Shown: in pieces, positions 17,171 to 30,352 of the stretch
Layout of the letters: each line of letters opens with the position of its first letter
Position numbering within the stretch: position 1 is the stretch's first letter
Origin: Luteolibacter pohnpeiensis
GTDB lineage: Bacteria > Verrucomicrobiota > Verrucomicrobiia > Verrucomicrobiales > Akkermansiaceae
Assembly: GCF_016595435.1 (NCBI RefSeq)
Contig: NZ_JAENIJ010000003.1
Coordinates: 176,173-240,172 of the forward strand
DNA length: 64,000 nucleotides
Reading direction: 5' to 3'
Program-made: the position numbers and the translations under genes
The notes under the pieces: generated by a model
What the model was told of the DNA's origin: nothing
Database searches by the model: none
The model's input: only the letters and a program-made list of their open reading frames with translations

Positions 17171-18025
17171 TCATTCGAAGTCGGTGGAGTAGGATATGGC
17201 CTCCCATGCCGAGATTTCGGCCTGGAGCGTGGCGATTTTTCCTCGCACGAGTTGGACAGCGTCGCGACCAAGCAGCAAGTGTACGGGCGGATTCGGGTCG
17301 GCGAGGAGGTCCAGCACCACAGCTGCGGCCTTCGCCGGGTCGCCGGCCTGCTTGCCGCTCTTTTCCTCGCGCGCCTGCCGAATGGGGTCGAAAAGGGCGT
17401 CATAGTCCGGGATGCGGCGTTCCGAGCGGACCATTGAGCGCCCGGCCCAGTCGGTGCGGAAGGACCCGGGTGCGACGGCGGTGACGTGGATGCCCAGATG
17501 CTTTACTTCCCGTCCTAGCGTTTCGGAGATGCCTTCCAGGGCGAACTTACTACCGCAGTAGTAGGCGATGCCGGGCATCGTGATGTATCCGCCCATGGAG
17601 GTGATATTGATGATGCGGCCGGAGCGGCGCTGGCGCATGCCGGGTAGGACGGCCTTCATCATGGCAACGGCGCCGAAGACATTCACATCGAACTGGTGGC
17701 GCATTTCCGCCAAAGACGATTCTTCCAACAGGCCTTCGTGGCCATAGCCGGCATTGTTGATGAGCACATCGATGGGTCCGTGAGCGGCCTCAATGGCCGC
17801 GACGGCGGGATCGATGCAGTCGAAGTGGGTGACATTCAGAATCACGGCATGGGCTCGATCCGGGGCGAGGCTCTCAAACGCGTCGACATCTTCTTTCTTT
17901 CGCACCGTGCCTACGACGCGGTGGCCTGCGGTCAGGGCAGCGGTGGCGAAAGCGCGGCCGAAACCCGAGCTCACGCCGGTGATCAGAACAAGGCGGGACG
18001 ATGATGGTGAGGCAGGTGACTTCAT
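17171..18025 (-). CDS. Short-chain dehydrogenase/reductase
   Basis: A 284-residue classical SDR oxidoreductase. The nucleotide-binding motif is LITGVSSGFGRAFA, the structural motif DVLINNAGYGHEG, the active-site serine region IINITSMGG and the catalytic pair YYCGSKFALEG. The acidic/basic pattern after strand 2 (VGTVRKKEDV) favours NADP(H). The substrate is unknown. It is divergently transcribed from a LysR regulator with a LysR box between them, so its expression is probably controlled by that regulator. Confidence 0.93.
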   Translation of the reverse strand: MKSPASPSSSRLVLITGVSSGFGRAFATAALTAGHRVVGTVRKKEDVDAFESLAPDRAHAVILNVTHFDCIDPAVAAIEAAHGPIDVLINNAGYGHEGLLEESSLAEMRHQFDVNVFGAVAMMKAVLPGMRQRRSGRIINITSMGGYITMPGIAYYCGSKFALEGISETLGREVKHLGIHVTAVAPGSFRTDWAGRSMVRSERRIPDYDALFDPIRQAREEKSGKQAGDPAKAAAVVLDLLADPNPPVHLLLGRDAVQLVRGKIATLQAEISAWEAISYSTDFE

Positions 18026-18087
18026 AGGATGGAAATCAGTTTCACCGAATTCTGATGGCTAGTCTAATATCTTGCTGTGCCTCAGCT

Positions 18088-18104
18088 GATACCTTTAAAG
18101 TATC
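18088..18104. promoter_or_regulatory. LysR-type operator (ATAC-N7-GTAT)
   Basis: In the gap between the divergent SDR and LysR genes a perfect inverted repeat reads GATAC, 7-base spacer CTTTAAA, GTATC. It contains the T-N11-A core and equals the classical ATAC-N7-GTAT LysR box. It lies about 16 bases before the regulator start and 63 before the SDR start. Confidence 0.75.
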
Positions 18105-18120
18105 GCTCTTATTCGAGATT

Positions 18121-19017
18121 ATGGAACTGCGACATATCCGGTATTTCATAGCCGTTGCTGAGGAACTGAATTTCACACGGGCGGCGGCGCGGGTGGGGAT
18201 CGGCCAGCCTCCCCTGAGTCGCCAGATCCGCGACTTGGAAGAGGAAACCGGTACCCCGCTCTTTTTGCGGCTACCCCATGGCGTCCAGCTGACTGAAGCC
18301 GGAATGGCCTTCCTGCCGGAAGCAAGAGCGCTGCTGGCGCAGGAGGAGCGGGCCAAGAAGGCTGCGCAGCTTGCGGCGCTGGGGGAGATGGGCAGCCTGC
18401 GAGTTGGCTCCACTGGATCGGCAGCTTTTCATCCGCGGATGGCAGCGACCGTTCGGCGATTTACCAAGATGCATCCCGGGGTGGATCTGCAACTGCGGGA
18501 GGAACCGACCGCCCGACTGTTGCGCATGCTGGAGGACGGGGAAGTCGATGTGATCTTTGTTAGGCCCGGGAAAACCCCGCCACCCAAAGGGGTGCAAATG
18601 GTCGAACTGGACAAGGAGCCGATGCTGCTGGTGCTGCCCTACGGCTTTGCGACACATGAGGAAGTGAGCCGGGGCTTGCCACTGAAGGCGATCGCGCGGG
18701 AACCGCTGATCCTGTTTCCGCACAGCGATGGGCCGGGTTTTCACAAGGAAATCCTCAGTGCCTGCCGCAAAGCTGGATTCACGCCCGTGCCGGGACAGGA
18801 GGCCCCGCAGATGACTTCGCTTGCGGTTCTCGTCGCCGCGGGTCTGGGCGTCTCGCTGGTGCCAGCCAGCCTGGCTCAGATCCAGGTGCCGGGAGTGATA
18901 TATGCACCAATCGGGAAAGGGCCAGCTCCGGTCAGCCGCTTGTGCGTGGCCGTGCGAGAGGGGCGCGTGACTCCGGCAATGCAGAATTTCCTGACGCTTC
19001 TGAGTCCCGCCGCGTGA
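18121..19017 (+). CDS. LysR-family transcriptional regulator
   Basis: A 298-residue regulator from the ATG at 18121 (MELRHIRYFIAVAEELNFTRAAA), which is the canonical LysR beginning; a longer reading from 18055 would cross the operator. The winged-helix domain covers residues 1-60 (IGQPPLSRQIRDLEEETGTPLF, PHGVQLTEAGMAFL) and the effector domain of the periplasmic-binding fold follows (LRVGSTGSAAFHPRMAATVRRF). It resembles the BenM/CatR/CbbR-like aromatic-type group. It probably controls the divergent SDR gene and itself. Confidence 0.94.
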   Translation: MELRHIRYFIAVAEELNFTRAAARVGIGQPPLSRQIRDLEEETGTPLFLRLPHGVQLTEAGMAFLPEARALLAQEERAKKAAQLAALGEMGSLRVGSTGSAAFHPRMAATVRRFTKMHPGVDLQLREEPTARLLRMLEDGEVDVIFVRPGKTPPPKGVQMVELDKEPMLLVLPYGFATHEEVSRGLPLKAIAREPLILFPHSDGPGFHKEILSACRKAGFTPVPGQEAPQMTSLAVLVAAGLGVSLVPASLAQIQVPGVIYAPIGKGPAPVSRLCVAVREGRVTPAMQNFLTLLSPAA

Positions 19018-19133
19018 TCACTCATGCGAGATTGAAAGCGGCTTGGGAATCTTTTGGGGGGGGCTGTATTTAGGACCATTTCCCCTCTGAAAATTTCAAA
19101 GAGGTTAGGTAGGATTTACCAATAAGCTCAGAG

Positions 19134-20660
19134 TCACTGATCTTTCCGTCGATCTCCGAAAAGTCCGTTGAGCAAGGTGCCCGCGTCCCGAACGGCATCG
19201 GTGGATTTTTCGATGATTTCGATGCCTTTTCCGATTTGATCCACGCCTTTTTGCAGGGTTTCAGAAGAGTTTTCGTCGACGATGGATTGGGTGAAACGCA
19301 GCACTTTTTCTCCGGTTTCCGGGGCCAGTTCGAACATTCGGAGACCTGCCGCAGCAATGAGTCGATTGGTGAGATCTTCTTTCGGTTTTTTGGTGGTGCC
19401 GGTGATTCGCAGGGTGGTCCACAGCAGGCCTTTTTCACCCGGCTGGAAAACAGTGGTTTCGGCTCCCGGAATGGTGCTCAGGGTGCCAGGGGCGAGACCT
19501 AAACGAAATAATCCGTCCAGTTTTTCGTCGTGAATGTTCAGATCGCCCTGAAGATGCATCAGCCCCTCGGACTCCAGCACCAGGTTGTTGAGGGTGATAC
19601 CATTGGCGTCTTTTTTCCAATCCGTATGAGCTTCGCTCAGGATCAATTCACGGAAGCGGCGTGTGTCCGCGTAAGCTGCCAGGGCGTCGAGAACCGGCAG
19701 TGCGGTGAGTTTGCCATTTTGGATGGAAAGGTGGCCCTTGAGGTATGGGTGAGCAGATCGGCCCTCGGCCACGAATGTGCTATGGACTTCGCCGCTGAGT
19801 CGGCGGGCCCAATCGTCTTTGAACAGTTCATCACACTGGACGTGACTGAGTTCTCCCTCGAACACATGACTTTTGTCCGGAATATGATATTCGCCGGTAA
19901 ACTGGATGCTGCCTGATTTCCAGACGCGGGCCAGCGCGCTGGTGACGAAGACGGAATCGTCACTGGACTTCAAATCCAGATGATCGATGGCGATATCGGG
20001 GTATTTGTCGCCGGGCAAGGCAATGATGCCGCCTTGAATGTGGGCGGTGTAGGCGGTTTTGGAATTGGAGCGGGGTTTGCCCTCCAGTTCGATTTGCAGA
20101 CCGTTTGCGGTGGCGATGCCATCTTCCATGGCAATTTTAGCACGCAGATCGCCGATATTCAGCTGGCTGACCTCTACCCGGTCAGGCAATAGATGGCTTT
20201 TTTCTTCTTTGGTTTTCGGTTTAGAAGATGGGGGCGAGTGCTTGGTGGATTCAGGTTTCCGAGATGGATCGATGTCGATCGCGACGCGGTCCACGCGGGT
20301 TCCCTGGAGTTCCCAGACGCCCCGGGTGATCCCGTCGAACGTGATTTCCGTATGAAGTCCCTCAAGATTAATGTTTTGGATCGTAGACTCGCCCTTGCCG
20401 GTGAACGATTGGGTGTCGACCGCCAAGCCATCCCAACGGAGAGGCGCGAATCCACCGGTTACTTTCAGCGCAGAGCTGACTTTGGAGGAAAGAAAAACGC
20501 GGAAGCTTTCGCTGTGCAGGTATTTACGCAGGGCGAGGTGCGCGACGGCCAGGCTGACCATGATCAAAACACTGGAAGCGATCAGGGATTTTCCCAACCA
20601 GCCGATGGATGGAGCATTGGCACGGTTTCGTTTTCTCGATCTGCGGCTCATTCGCCACAT
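19134..20660 (-). CDS. AsmA-like membrane-anchored protein
   Basis: A 508-residue protein with a basic N-terminus (MWRMSRRSRKRNRANA), one membrane helix (LIASSVLIMVSLAVAHLAL, about residues 28-46) and a large repetitive beta region (repeated strands such as LHTEITFDGI, INIGDLRAKI, LHLQGDLNIHDEKLDGLFRLGL) with a lysine-rich insert near residue 145. This resembles AsmA/DUF748-type proteins that act in envelope lipid transport or outer-membrane biogenesis. The end is helical and charged. No operon partner is evident. The assignment is by general character, not a signature. Confidence 0.65.
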   Translation of the reverse strand: MWRMSRRSRKRNRANAPSIGWLGKSLIASSVLIMVSLAVAHLALRKYLHSESFRVFLSSKVSSALKVTGGFAPLRWDGLAVDTQSFTGKGESTIQNINLEGLHTEITFDGITRGVWELQGTRVDRVAIDIDPSRKPESTKHSPPSSKPKTKEEKSHLLPDRVEVSQLNIGDLRAKIAMEDGIATANGLQIELEGKPRSNSKTAYTAHIQGGIIALPGDKYPDIAIDHLDLKSSDDSVFVTSALARVWKSGSIQFTGEYHIPDKSHVFEGELSHVQCDELFKDDWARRLSGEVHSTFVAEGRSAHPYLKGHLSIQNGKLTALPVLDALAAYADTRRFRELILSEAHTDWKKDANGITLNNLVLESEGLMHLQGDLNIHDEKLDGLFRLGLAPGTLSTIPGAETTVFQPGEKGLLWTTLRITGTTKKPKEDLTNRLIAAAGLRMFELAPETGEKVLRFTQSIVDENSSETLQKGVDQIGKGIEIIEKSTDAVRDAGTLLNGLFGDRRKDQ

Positions 20661-20728
20661 GCTAGCCGTGCTGCGAAATCAGGCAAGCCCACGGGCAAAA
20701 TCGAGCCAAAGAGAGGGAATTTGGCCGT

Positions 20729-20760
20729 AAAAAAAGCCGGACGGTTTCCCGCCCGGCTTT
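20729..20760 (-). terminator. Rho-independent terminator of groEL
   Basis: On the minus strand AAAGCCGG-G-CGG, a GAAA tetraloop, CCG-T-CCGGCTTT is followed directly by a run of T (seven in total). It lies about 30 bases after the groEL stop. Confidence 0.9.
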
Positions 20761-20789
20761 GGTGATGGATCGTAGGATTGATGAGTGGA

Positions 20790-22442
<1,653 letters not shown>

Positions 22443-22470
22443 TTATCTTTGTTCAGTTTGTCAGAAGGTA

Positions 22471-22761
22471 TCAGGCGAGGATGCCGAGGATGTCGGATTC
22501 GGAAATGATGAGGACTTCTTGTCCGTCAACTTTCACTTCGGTGCCGCCGTATTTGGAAATGAGAACCTTGTCGCCGACCTTGACGCTGAATTCGATGGTT
22601 TTGCCATCTTCGTCTTTGCCACCCGTGCCGAGGCTGAGGACTTCGGCCTCTTGTGGTTTTTCCTTGGCGGTATCCGGAAGAACGATGCCGCCTGCGCTGA
22701 TTGCGTCGGCTTCGATGCGTTTCACGAGGACACGTTGTCCGAGGGGTTTGATGTTAGCCAT
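22471..22761 (-). CDS. groES: Co-chaperonin GroES
   Basis: A 96-residue GroES cap subunit. It shows the family pattern [16 protein letters not shown], mobile loop [15 protein letters not shown], and [36 protein letters not shown]. First of the groES-groEL pair. I see no CIRCE element (TTAGCACTC-N9-GAGTGCTAA) upstream; a terminator for the preceding gene lies 41 bases before the start. Confidence 0.98.
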   Translation of the reverse strand: MANIKPLGQRVLVKRIEADAISAGGIVLPDTAKEKPQEAEVLSLGTGGKDEDGKTIEFSVKVGDKVLISKYGGTEVKVDGQEVLIISESDILGILA

Positions 22762-22801
22762 TTTGGTTGTGTAGTAGTGTTGGTGTATTCTAGTGAGAAA
22801 A

Positions 22802-22824
22802 CCGCCCCGCGCGGAGCAGGGCGG
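22802..22824 (-). terminator. Hairpin between the DUF1737 gene and groES
   Basis: CCGCCC at 22802-22807 pairs with GGGCGG at 22819-22824, and on the minus strand it is followed by TTTT. It lies 22 bases after the DUF1737 stop codon, so it probably limits read-through from dnaK into groES. Confidence 0.65.
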
Positions 22825-22846
22825 AAAGTTTGTTGATGTAGGACCG

Positions 22847-23002
22847 TCAAGGCTCCCAGATCATTGCCTGAGTGAAAAAGTGCCACGCGCCGTCGGAAAT
22901 GTTGCTGACTCCTCCGAGAGGTTTCCAACCTGATGCAATCAGGTGATTCACCTCCTGGATCAGCTCGTTAATCTTCGGCTTCATGACGACATGATATTTC
23001 AT
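22847..23002 (-). CDS. DUF1737 small protein
   Basis: A 51-residue protein encoded between dnaK and groES. From the ATG at 23002 the product reads [20 protein letters not shown], then [13 protein letters not shown] and [12 protein letters not shown]. This is the DUF1737 pattern: hydrophobic strand, helix with ELI..VN.LI..GW.PLGG, and the final QAM motif. The stop is 26 bases... downstream spacing is typical of an operon: it starts 26 bases after the dnaK stop. Function of the family is unknown. It is easily missed because of its length. Confidence 0.85.
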   Translation of the reverse strand: MKYHVVMKPKINELIQEVNHLIASGWKPLGGVSNISDGAWHFFTQAMIWEP

Positions 23003-23028
23003 GGCTCAGGCAACGAGTGGTGAATTGA

Positions 23029-24981
<1,953 letters not shown>

Positions 24982-25221
24982 GATTGATGTTGCCTAATCT
25001 ATCGCAACAACCGTGCCATGTGATTTTGTTCGATCCGTAACTATCAGACTAAGAATTATAAATAGATATTTCAAGGTGCGGTGATAAGGCGGAAACTAAC
25101 GGGAAGTGGGACATTTCTGCACAGTGCGCGCGACATAATGACGCTATGTGTATTTTCGTCACAGTCTAAGAATCCAGTCTTGTCTACATGATCGCAGGTG
25201 TTCTAAAGTTCGTCCGACTTT

Positions 25222-26922
25222 ATGCGAGCTCTGCCGTTTCGATGGATTCCGCGTGGCGAGCCGTTTCAAATTGATGAAACCGGCTCGTCCGGGACGTTTC
25301 CACCTATTTTGGAACACCTGATCCGCCAAAGGGGATTGCCTGTTGGTTTGGATCTGGAGGGGTATTTGCGCCCAAGATTGCGAGATTTGGCCGATCCATT
25401 CCTGATCCCTGAGATGGATCTGGCAGTCACCCGGCTGCTGCGTGCGATCGATGGTCGGGAAGAGATTTGTATCTACGGCGATTACGATGTGGACGGTGTC
25501 ACGTCCATCACCCTGATGCGGCAAATACTTCGGGCCTACGGCATTGAACCCCGGCATTTCATTCCGCGCCGCGGACCTGAGGGGTATGGACTCAGCACGA
25601 TAGCCCTGAAGCGCTGCATGGAAGAGGGGCCCAAGCCGGATTTGCTGATCGCGGTGGATTGCGGAACGGCCTCGATCGATGAAGTGGCGATGCTCCGTGC
25701 TCAAGGTATTGATGTGCTGATCGTCGATCACCACGAGCCGTTGCCTGGTTTGAGGCCGGACTGCAGCGCTCTGGTAAACCCGAAATGCGGATCTGATTTT
25801 TCTTACCTCTGCGCGGCAGGAGTGACGTTCAAGCTCGGGCATGCGTTGCTGAAAACCCGCTCGGCACCGCTCGATTTGAAGGAGCTGATGGATTTGGTCG
25901 CGGTGGCGACGATCGCCGATATTGTGCCGATGGTTGGTGAGAACCGATTGATGGTGCGGCACGGCCTGAAGCATCTATCGAAAACTCTCAATCCCGGTTT
26001 GCGCGCGCTTCAGGAAGTCACGGGCATGAATGGCCATGTCACTTCCATGGATGTCGGCTTCCGCATCGGCCCGCGGATCAATGCTGCAGGCCGGATGGAT
26101 GTGCCGGAAGATGCATTGGCTACCTTGACCACCGATTGCCGCCGCCTTGCCTTGGAAATGGCGAAAAAGCTCGATGGCTACAATCGTGAGCGCCAAGCCC
26201 ATGAAAATCTCATCCGCAAGGAAGCCGTCGAGATGCTCAATCGGGATTTTGATCCGGAACGGGACCCGGTGATCGTCATTGGCTCGCGCGCCTGGCACCA
26301 CGGGGTTGTCGGCATCGTCGCATCCCGGCTGATGCGCCAATACCATAAGCCGACCTTTGTCATCGCGATCGATGAGGACGGGATCGGCAAAGGATCCGGG
26401 CGCAGCATTGAAGGGATCTCACTGGTGGAAGCGCTGCGTGCCTGTGAGGGCGATCTGATCACCGGCGGTGGTCATGCCATGGCGGCCGGCCTTTCAATTC
26501 ACGAGGACAATCTTTCGAGTTTCCGCCGTCATTTTTCCGAGTTCGTGTTGAACCACAGCAGCCCGGAGCAACGGTTGCCGAAATTGATGTACGATGCGGA
26601 AATCGGTTTTGATCAGCTGTCACTGGATTTCCTGGCGAGCTACGACCTGCTTCAGCCTTTCGGAAACGGCAATCCGCAGCCGGTTTTCATTGCGCGTAAG
26701 GTCGGATTGAGCCGCCCGCCGGTCCATATGAAAAACAACCATTTGCGGTTCATGCTCCGTCAGGGATTTCATGAGCAAGATGCGGTTTTCTTTGGCGGCG
26801 GGGAACACACTTTGCCCGATCTGCCTTGGGACATTGCTTTCACGATCGATCGCAATACCTTCCGAGGCCGGACCACTCTGCAACTGATCATTCAGGATGT
26901 AAGAGGTGGCAAAGGCTCCTGA
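25222..26922 (+). CDS. recJ: Single-stranded-DNA-specific exonuclease RecJ
   Basis: A 566-residue DHH-family 5'-3' exonuclease for recombination and repair. Metal-binding motifs are visible: IYGDYDVDGVTSITLMRQIL (motif I), VAVDCGTASIDEVAML, IVDHHEPLPGL (the DHH triad), and ADIVPMVGENR. The DHHA1 part follows with SRAWHHGVVGIVASRL and GSGRSIEGISLVEALRAC...GGGHAMAAG. C-terminal residues 450-566 are the OB-fold domain. The length is typical. The start is the ATG at 25222. Confidence 0.95.
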   Translation: MRALPFRWIPRGEPFQIDETGSSGTFPPILEHLIRQRGLPVGLDLEGYLRPRLRDLADPFLIPEMDLAVTRLLRAIDGREEICIYGDYDVDGVTSITLMRQILRAYGIEPRHFIPRRGPEGYGLSTIALKRCMEEGPKPDLLIAVDCGTASIDEVAMLRAQGIDVLIVDHHEPLPGLRPDCSALVNPKCGSDFSYLCAAGVTFKLGHALLKTRSAPLDLKELMDLVAVATIADIVPMVGENRLMVRHGLKHLSKTLNPGLRALQEVTGMNGHVTSMDVGFRIGPRINAAGRMDVPEDALATLTTDCRRLALEMAKKLDGYNRERQAHENLIRKEAVEMLNRDFDPERDPVIVIGSRAWHHGVVGIVASRLMRQYHKPTFVIAIDEDGIGKGSGRSIEGISLVEALRACEGDLITGGGHAMAAGLSIHEDNLSSFRRHFSEFVLNHSSPEQRLPKLMYDAEIGFDQLSLDFLASYDLLQPFGNGNPQPVFIARKVGLSRPPVHMKNNHLRFMLRQGFHEQDAVFFGGGEHTLPDLPWDIAFTIDRNTFRGRTTLQLIIQDVRGGKGS

Positions 26923-26948
26923 TCGACGGGCTTTCGCGCAGTCGCAGG

Positions 26949-26983
26949 CGGGCAAGCAGTGCCTAATATTGCCTGATTGCCCG
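26949..26983 (+). terminator. Hairpin downstream of recJ
   Basis: CGGGCAAGCA and TGATTGCCCG pair in 9 of 10 positions around a 15-base loop, 27 bases after the recJ stop codon. No U run follows, so it may terminate only weakly. Confidence 0.4.
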
Positions 26984-27075
26984 TAAACCCTACCATTCTC
27001 AGTCGGATAGAAAGCAATCGCGTAAATTTGCGGTTTGCAAGTCGCTGATATCGGCTTTGAATCCCCGGACTGCCC

Positions 27076-28749
27076 ATGAGCCAAGCCACCCTACGTATTG
27101 CACTCGGAGCCGATCACGGCGCTGTCGATTTGAAAAACGCTGTAGCTGCCCATCTGAAGGAAGCAGGCTACGATGTCACTGATTTTGGCACGCAAGGCCA
27201 TGAGTCGGTTGATTATTCGGACTACGCGGATCTGGTCGCCTGCGGAGTTGCCGACGGCACCTTCGATTTTGGAATTCTCGCCTGCACGACCGGGGTCGGC
27301 ATGAGCATCTCTGCGAATCGCCACCGCCATGTGCGCGCGGCCAATGTTCGCACCGTTGAAGAAGCTACGGTTACCCGTCAGCACAACGATTCCAACGTGC
27401 TGTGCCTCGCCGGGAAATACACCGATGCGGCGACCGGCATCGCGATGGTCGATGCATTTCTAACCACGTCCTTCGAAGGCGGGCGTCACACGGCCCGGGT
27501 TTGTAAATCCTCCGGCAGCCGCATCGCCGTGACCGATCCTGAAATCTACGAAGCGATCACGGCGGAGGAAAAGCGCCAGCGCAACAACATCGAGCTGATC
27601 GCGTCTGAAAACTTCGCTTCGCCTGCCGTCATGGAGGCGCAGGGCTCCTTGCTCACCAACAAATACGCAGAAGGCTATCCAGGCCGCCGCTGGTATGGCG
27701 GTTGTGAAAATGTCGACGTGGTCGAGCAACTCGCGATCGATCGCGCGAAGCAAATTTTCGGCGCGGAACACGCCAACGTTCAGCCGCATTCCGGTTCTCA
27801 GGCCAACACCGCGGTGTATTTCTCCGTGTTGAAGCCCGGCGATAAGATTTTCACCATGGACCTGGCCCACGGCGGCCACTTGACCCACGGTCACAAGGCA
27901 AACTTCTCCGGCCGATTTTACGATGTCACTCATTACGGCGTCAGCCCGGATGATGAGCGCATCAATTACGAAGAGCTGGAAAACACGGCTCGTGAGCTGA
28001 AGCCAGCTTTGATCACCGTCGGAGCTTCGGCCTATCCACGGGAAATCGATTTCGAGCGCATGGGCAAGCTGGCCCGCGAGATCGGTGCTTATCTTTTCGT
28101 CGACATGGCGCACATCGCTGGTCTCGTTGCCGCAGGCGTCCATCCATCGCCAGTCCCTCATGCGGATTTCGTGACCTCCACCACTCACAAATCACTCCGC
28201 GGTCCGCGCGGTGGTCTGATTTTGTGCAAGGAAGAGTTCGCCAAAAAGATCGATTCCCAAGTGTTTCCTGGCATTCAGGGCGGCCCGCTGATGCACGTCA
28301 TCGCGGCAAAGGCCGTGTGCTTCGGTGAAGCGCTCAAGCCGGAATTCAAGGGTTACCAGCAGCAGATCGTCAAGAACGCCCAAGCCATGGCCGCCCGTCT
28401 TGCTTCGCACGGCTACCGCATCGTATCCGGCGGCACGGACAACCACCTGATGCTGGTGGATCTCCGACCCAAAGGTCTGAACGGCGCGGTTGCATCCCAT
28501 GCATTGGACGAAGCAGGCATCACGGTGAATAAGAATGGCATTCCATTCGATACCGGCAGCCCGATGAAGCCAAGCGGCATCCGGATCGGCACCCCGGCGG
28601 TGACGACTCGTGGCATGAAAGAAGCTCATGTCGAAACGGTGGCCGATTTCATTCATGAAGCCTTGTCCGTTCACGAGGATGTTGAGAAACTGCATGCGAT
28701 CCGCGAACGCGTGTTTACCTTCAACCGGGCATTCCCTCTGCCTTGGTAA
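27076..28749 (+). CDS. Fusion of ribose-5-phosphate isomerase B and serine hydroxymethyltransferase
   Basis: A 557-residue single open frame. Residues 1-150 are Rpi[21 protein letters not shown], catalytic Cys70 in [16 protein letters not shown], and [15 protein letters not shown] with the catalytic His region; it ends [12 protein letters not shown], the usual RpiB terminus. GlyA follows without a linker from about residue 152 ([38 protein letters not shown]) and has the PLP lysine in [14 protein letters not shown] (K372). The frame is continuous with no stop or second start context between the domains. It would link pentose-phosphate isomerisation to serine/glycine and folate one-carbon supply. 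It lies upstream of zwf and opcA. Confidence 0.9.
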   Translation: MSQATLRIALGADHGAVDLKNAVAAHLKEAGYDVTDFGTQGHESVDYSDYADLVACGVADGTFDFGILACTTGVGMSISANRHRHVRAANVRTVEEATVTRQHNDSNVLCLAGKYTDAATGIAMVDAFLTTSFEGGRHTARVCKSSGSRIAVTDPEIYEAITAEEKRQRNNIELIASENFASPAVMEAQGSLLTNKYAEGYPGRRWYGGCENVDVVEQLAIDRAKQIFGAEHANVQPHSGSQANTAVYFSVLKPGDKIFTMDLAHGGHLTHGHKANFSGRFYDVTHYGVSPDDERINYEELENTARELKPALITVGASAYPREIDFERMGKLAREIGAYLFVDMAHIAGLVAAGVHPSPVPHADFVTSTTHKSLRGPRGGLILCKEEFAKKIDSQVFPGIQGGPLMHVIAAKAVCFGEALKPEFKGYQQQIVKNAQAMAARLASHGYRIVSGGTDNHLMLVDLRPKGLNGAVASHALDEAGITVNKNGIPFDTGSPMKPSGIRIGTPAVTTRGMKEAHVETVADFIHEALSVHEDVEKLHAIRERVFTFNRAFPLPW

Positions 28750-28803
28750 ATCTCAGCCGTCCGTTTGCGGCGGCCGAATTCTTATATCCCTGATACATCC
28801 TTT

Positions 28804-30333
28804 ATGAATCCATTCCGTGAAGATCTGGTTTCCCGTTCTCGTCCGGAACCCTGCTCGATTGTAATTTTCGGTGCTACCGGAGATTTGACCCATCGCAAGT
28901 TGGTGCCAGCGCTTTATAATTTGGCGGTGGATGGCGAATTGCCGACTGGCGTTCGGATCATCGGCTTTGCCCGCCGGGATAAATCGGACGAAGAATTTCG
29001 TTCCGGTTTGGAAGAGTTGAACAAGAAGGTTTCCCGCTCCGGTCACGATGACGAAGTTTGGAGTCACCTGGCGGAGAATATTTTCTATCACAAGTCGGAG
29101 TTCAACGATGCGGACGGCTACAAGAGTCTCGCTGAACGGCTGGACCAGATCGATGAAGAGCGCGGTGGCAAGGGCAACCGTTTGTTCTACATCGCGTCAG
29201 CTCCGGAATTTTTCGACGACATTCTGATCCAGCTCAAAAATGCCGGACTGAACGAGGCGAAGGATGGCTGCTGGGCGCGGGTGATTGTGGAAAAACCGTT
29301 CGGCACCGATTTGGCGACCGCGAAGCACTTGAACGAGGTGGTCAACTCGACCTTCCACGAAAGCGCGACCTACCGGATCGACCACTATCTCGGCAAGGAA
29401 ACGGCGCAGAACCTGATGGTGCTCCGCTTCGCAAATGCGATTTTCGAACCGTTGTGGAACAGCCGCTACATCAGCCACATGCAGATCACCTGCGCGGAGA
29501 ATCTGGGCATGGAAGGCGGACGTGGCGGATATTACGAAAAATCCGGCGCGCTGCGCGACATGGTGCAAAATCACCTGTTGCAGCTGCTAAGCTTGGTGGC
29601 GATGGAGCCTCCGACCGATCTTTCGGCCGATGGAGTTCGCGACGAAAAAGTGAAGGTCATCCGCTCGCTCCGCCAGTGGGATACACCGGAGAAAGTCGCT
29701 GAAAACGTCGTCCGCGCGCAATACACCGCCGGTCATGTCGATGGCAAAGAGGTCCTCGGCTACCGCCAGGAAGATCGCGTGAGCCCTGAATCGGATACCG
29801 AAGCCTATGTGGCGGTTCGTTTGCTGATCGATACCTGGCGTTGGAGCGGCGTGCCGTTTTACATCCGCATGGGCAAGCAACTGCCGAAGAAATCGACGGA
29901 AATCTCGGTGCATTTCAAAGACGCGCCGAACGTGCTTTTTGGCGCGCTTACCGGCGGCGTTCCCGGTGGCAACGTGTTGGTGATCCGAATTCAGCCGGAC
30001 GAAGGAATTTCGCTGCGCATGGTTTCGAAAATCCCCGGCACCAGTCTCCGGCTGGAGCCTGTGAAGATGGATTTCCATTATTCCACCAGCTTTGGCAAAG
30101 GCAGCCCGGAAGCTTACGAGCGCCTGTTGCTGGATGCGATCGCTGGCGATGCCACGCTCTTCGCCCGCCGCGACGAAGTGGAGGAAGCCTGGCGCTTCAT
30201 CGACCACATCGAGCACGCCTGGCATCAATCGGACAACCCGCCGCCGATGGCTGAATACGTCGCCGGTTCCTGGGGACCGAAAGAAGCAGATGATTTGATC
30301 AAGAAGGACGGCCACGATTGGCGCCGCCTGTGA
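28804..30333 (+). CDS. zwf: Glucose-6-phosphate 1-dehydrogenase
   Basis: A 509-residue NADP-dependent enzyme of the oxidative pentose phosphate pathway. I start it at the ATG at 28804; a longer reading from 28765 only adds a non-homologous head. Visible motifs: VIFGATGDLTHRKLVPALYN (nucleotide binding), RVIVEKPFGTDLATAKHLN, and the active-site peptide YRIDHYLGKETAQNLMVLRFAN. It is followed 20 bases later by opcA, its activator. Confidence 0.97.
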   Translation: MNPFREDLVSRSRPEPCSIVIFGATGDLTHRKLVPALYNLAVDGELPTGVRIIGFARRDKSDEEFRSGLEELNKKVSRSGHDDEVWSHLAENIFYHKSEFNDADGYKSLAERLDQIDEERGGKGNRLFYIASAPEFFDDILIQLKNAGLNEAKDGCWARVIVEKPFGTDLATAKHLNEVVNSTFHESATYRIDHYLGKETAQNLMVLRFANAIFEPLWNSRYISHMQITCAENLGMEGGRGGYYEKSGALRDMVQNHLLQLLSLVAMEPPTDLSADGVRDEKVKVIRSLRQWDTPEKVAENVVRAQYTAGHVDGKEVLGYRQEDRVSPESDTEAYVAVRLLIDTWRWSGVPFYIRMGKQLPKKSTEISVHFKDAPNVLFGALTGGVPGGNVLVIRIQPDEGISLRMVSKIPGTSLRLEPVKMDFHYSTSFGKGSPEAYERLLLDAIAGDATLFARRDEVEEAWRFIDHIEHAWHQSDNPPPMAEYVAGSWGPKEADDLIKKDGHDWRRL

Positions 30334-30352
30334 GCTCCAACCCAACTCTCCC

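Noticed and set aside
25025..25080. Possible sigma-32-like promoter (CTTGAAA) before dnaK
   Set aside because: No matching -10 element at the right spacing, so I do not list it as a feature.
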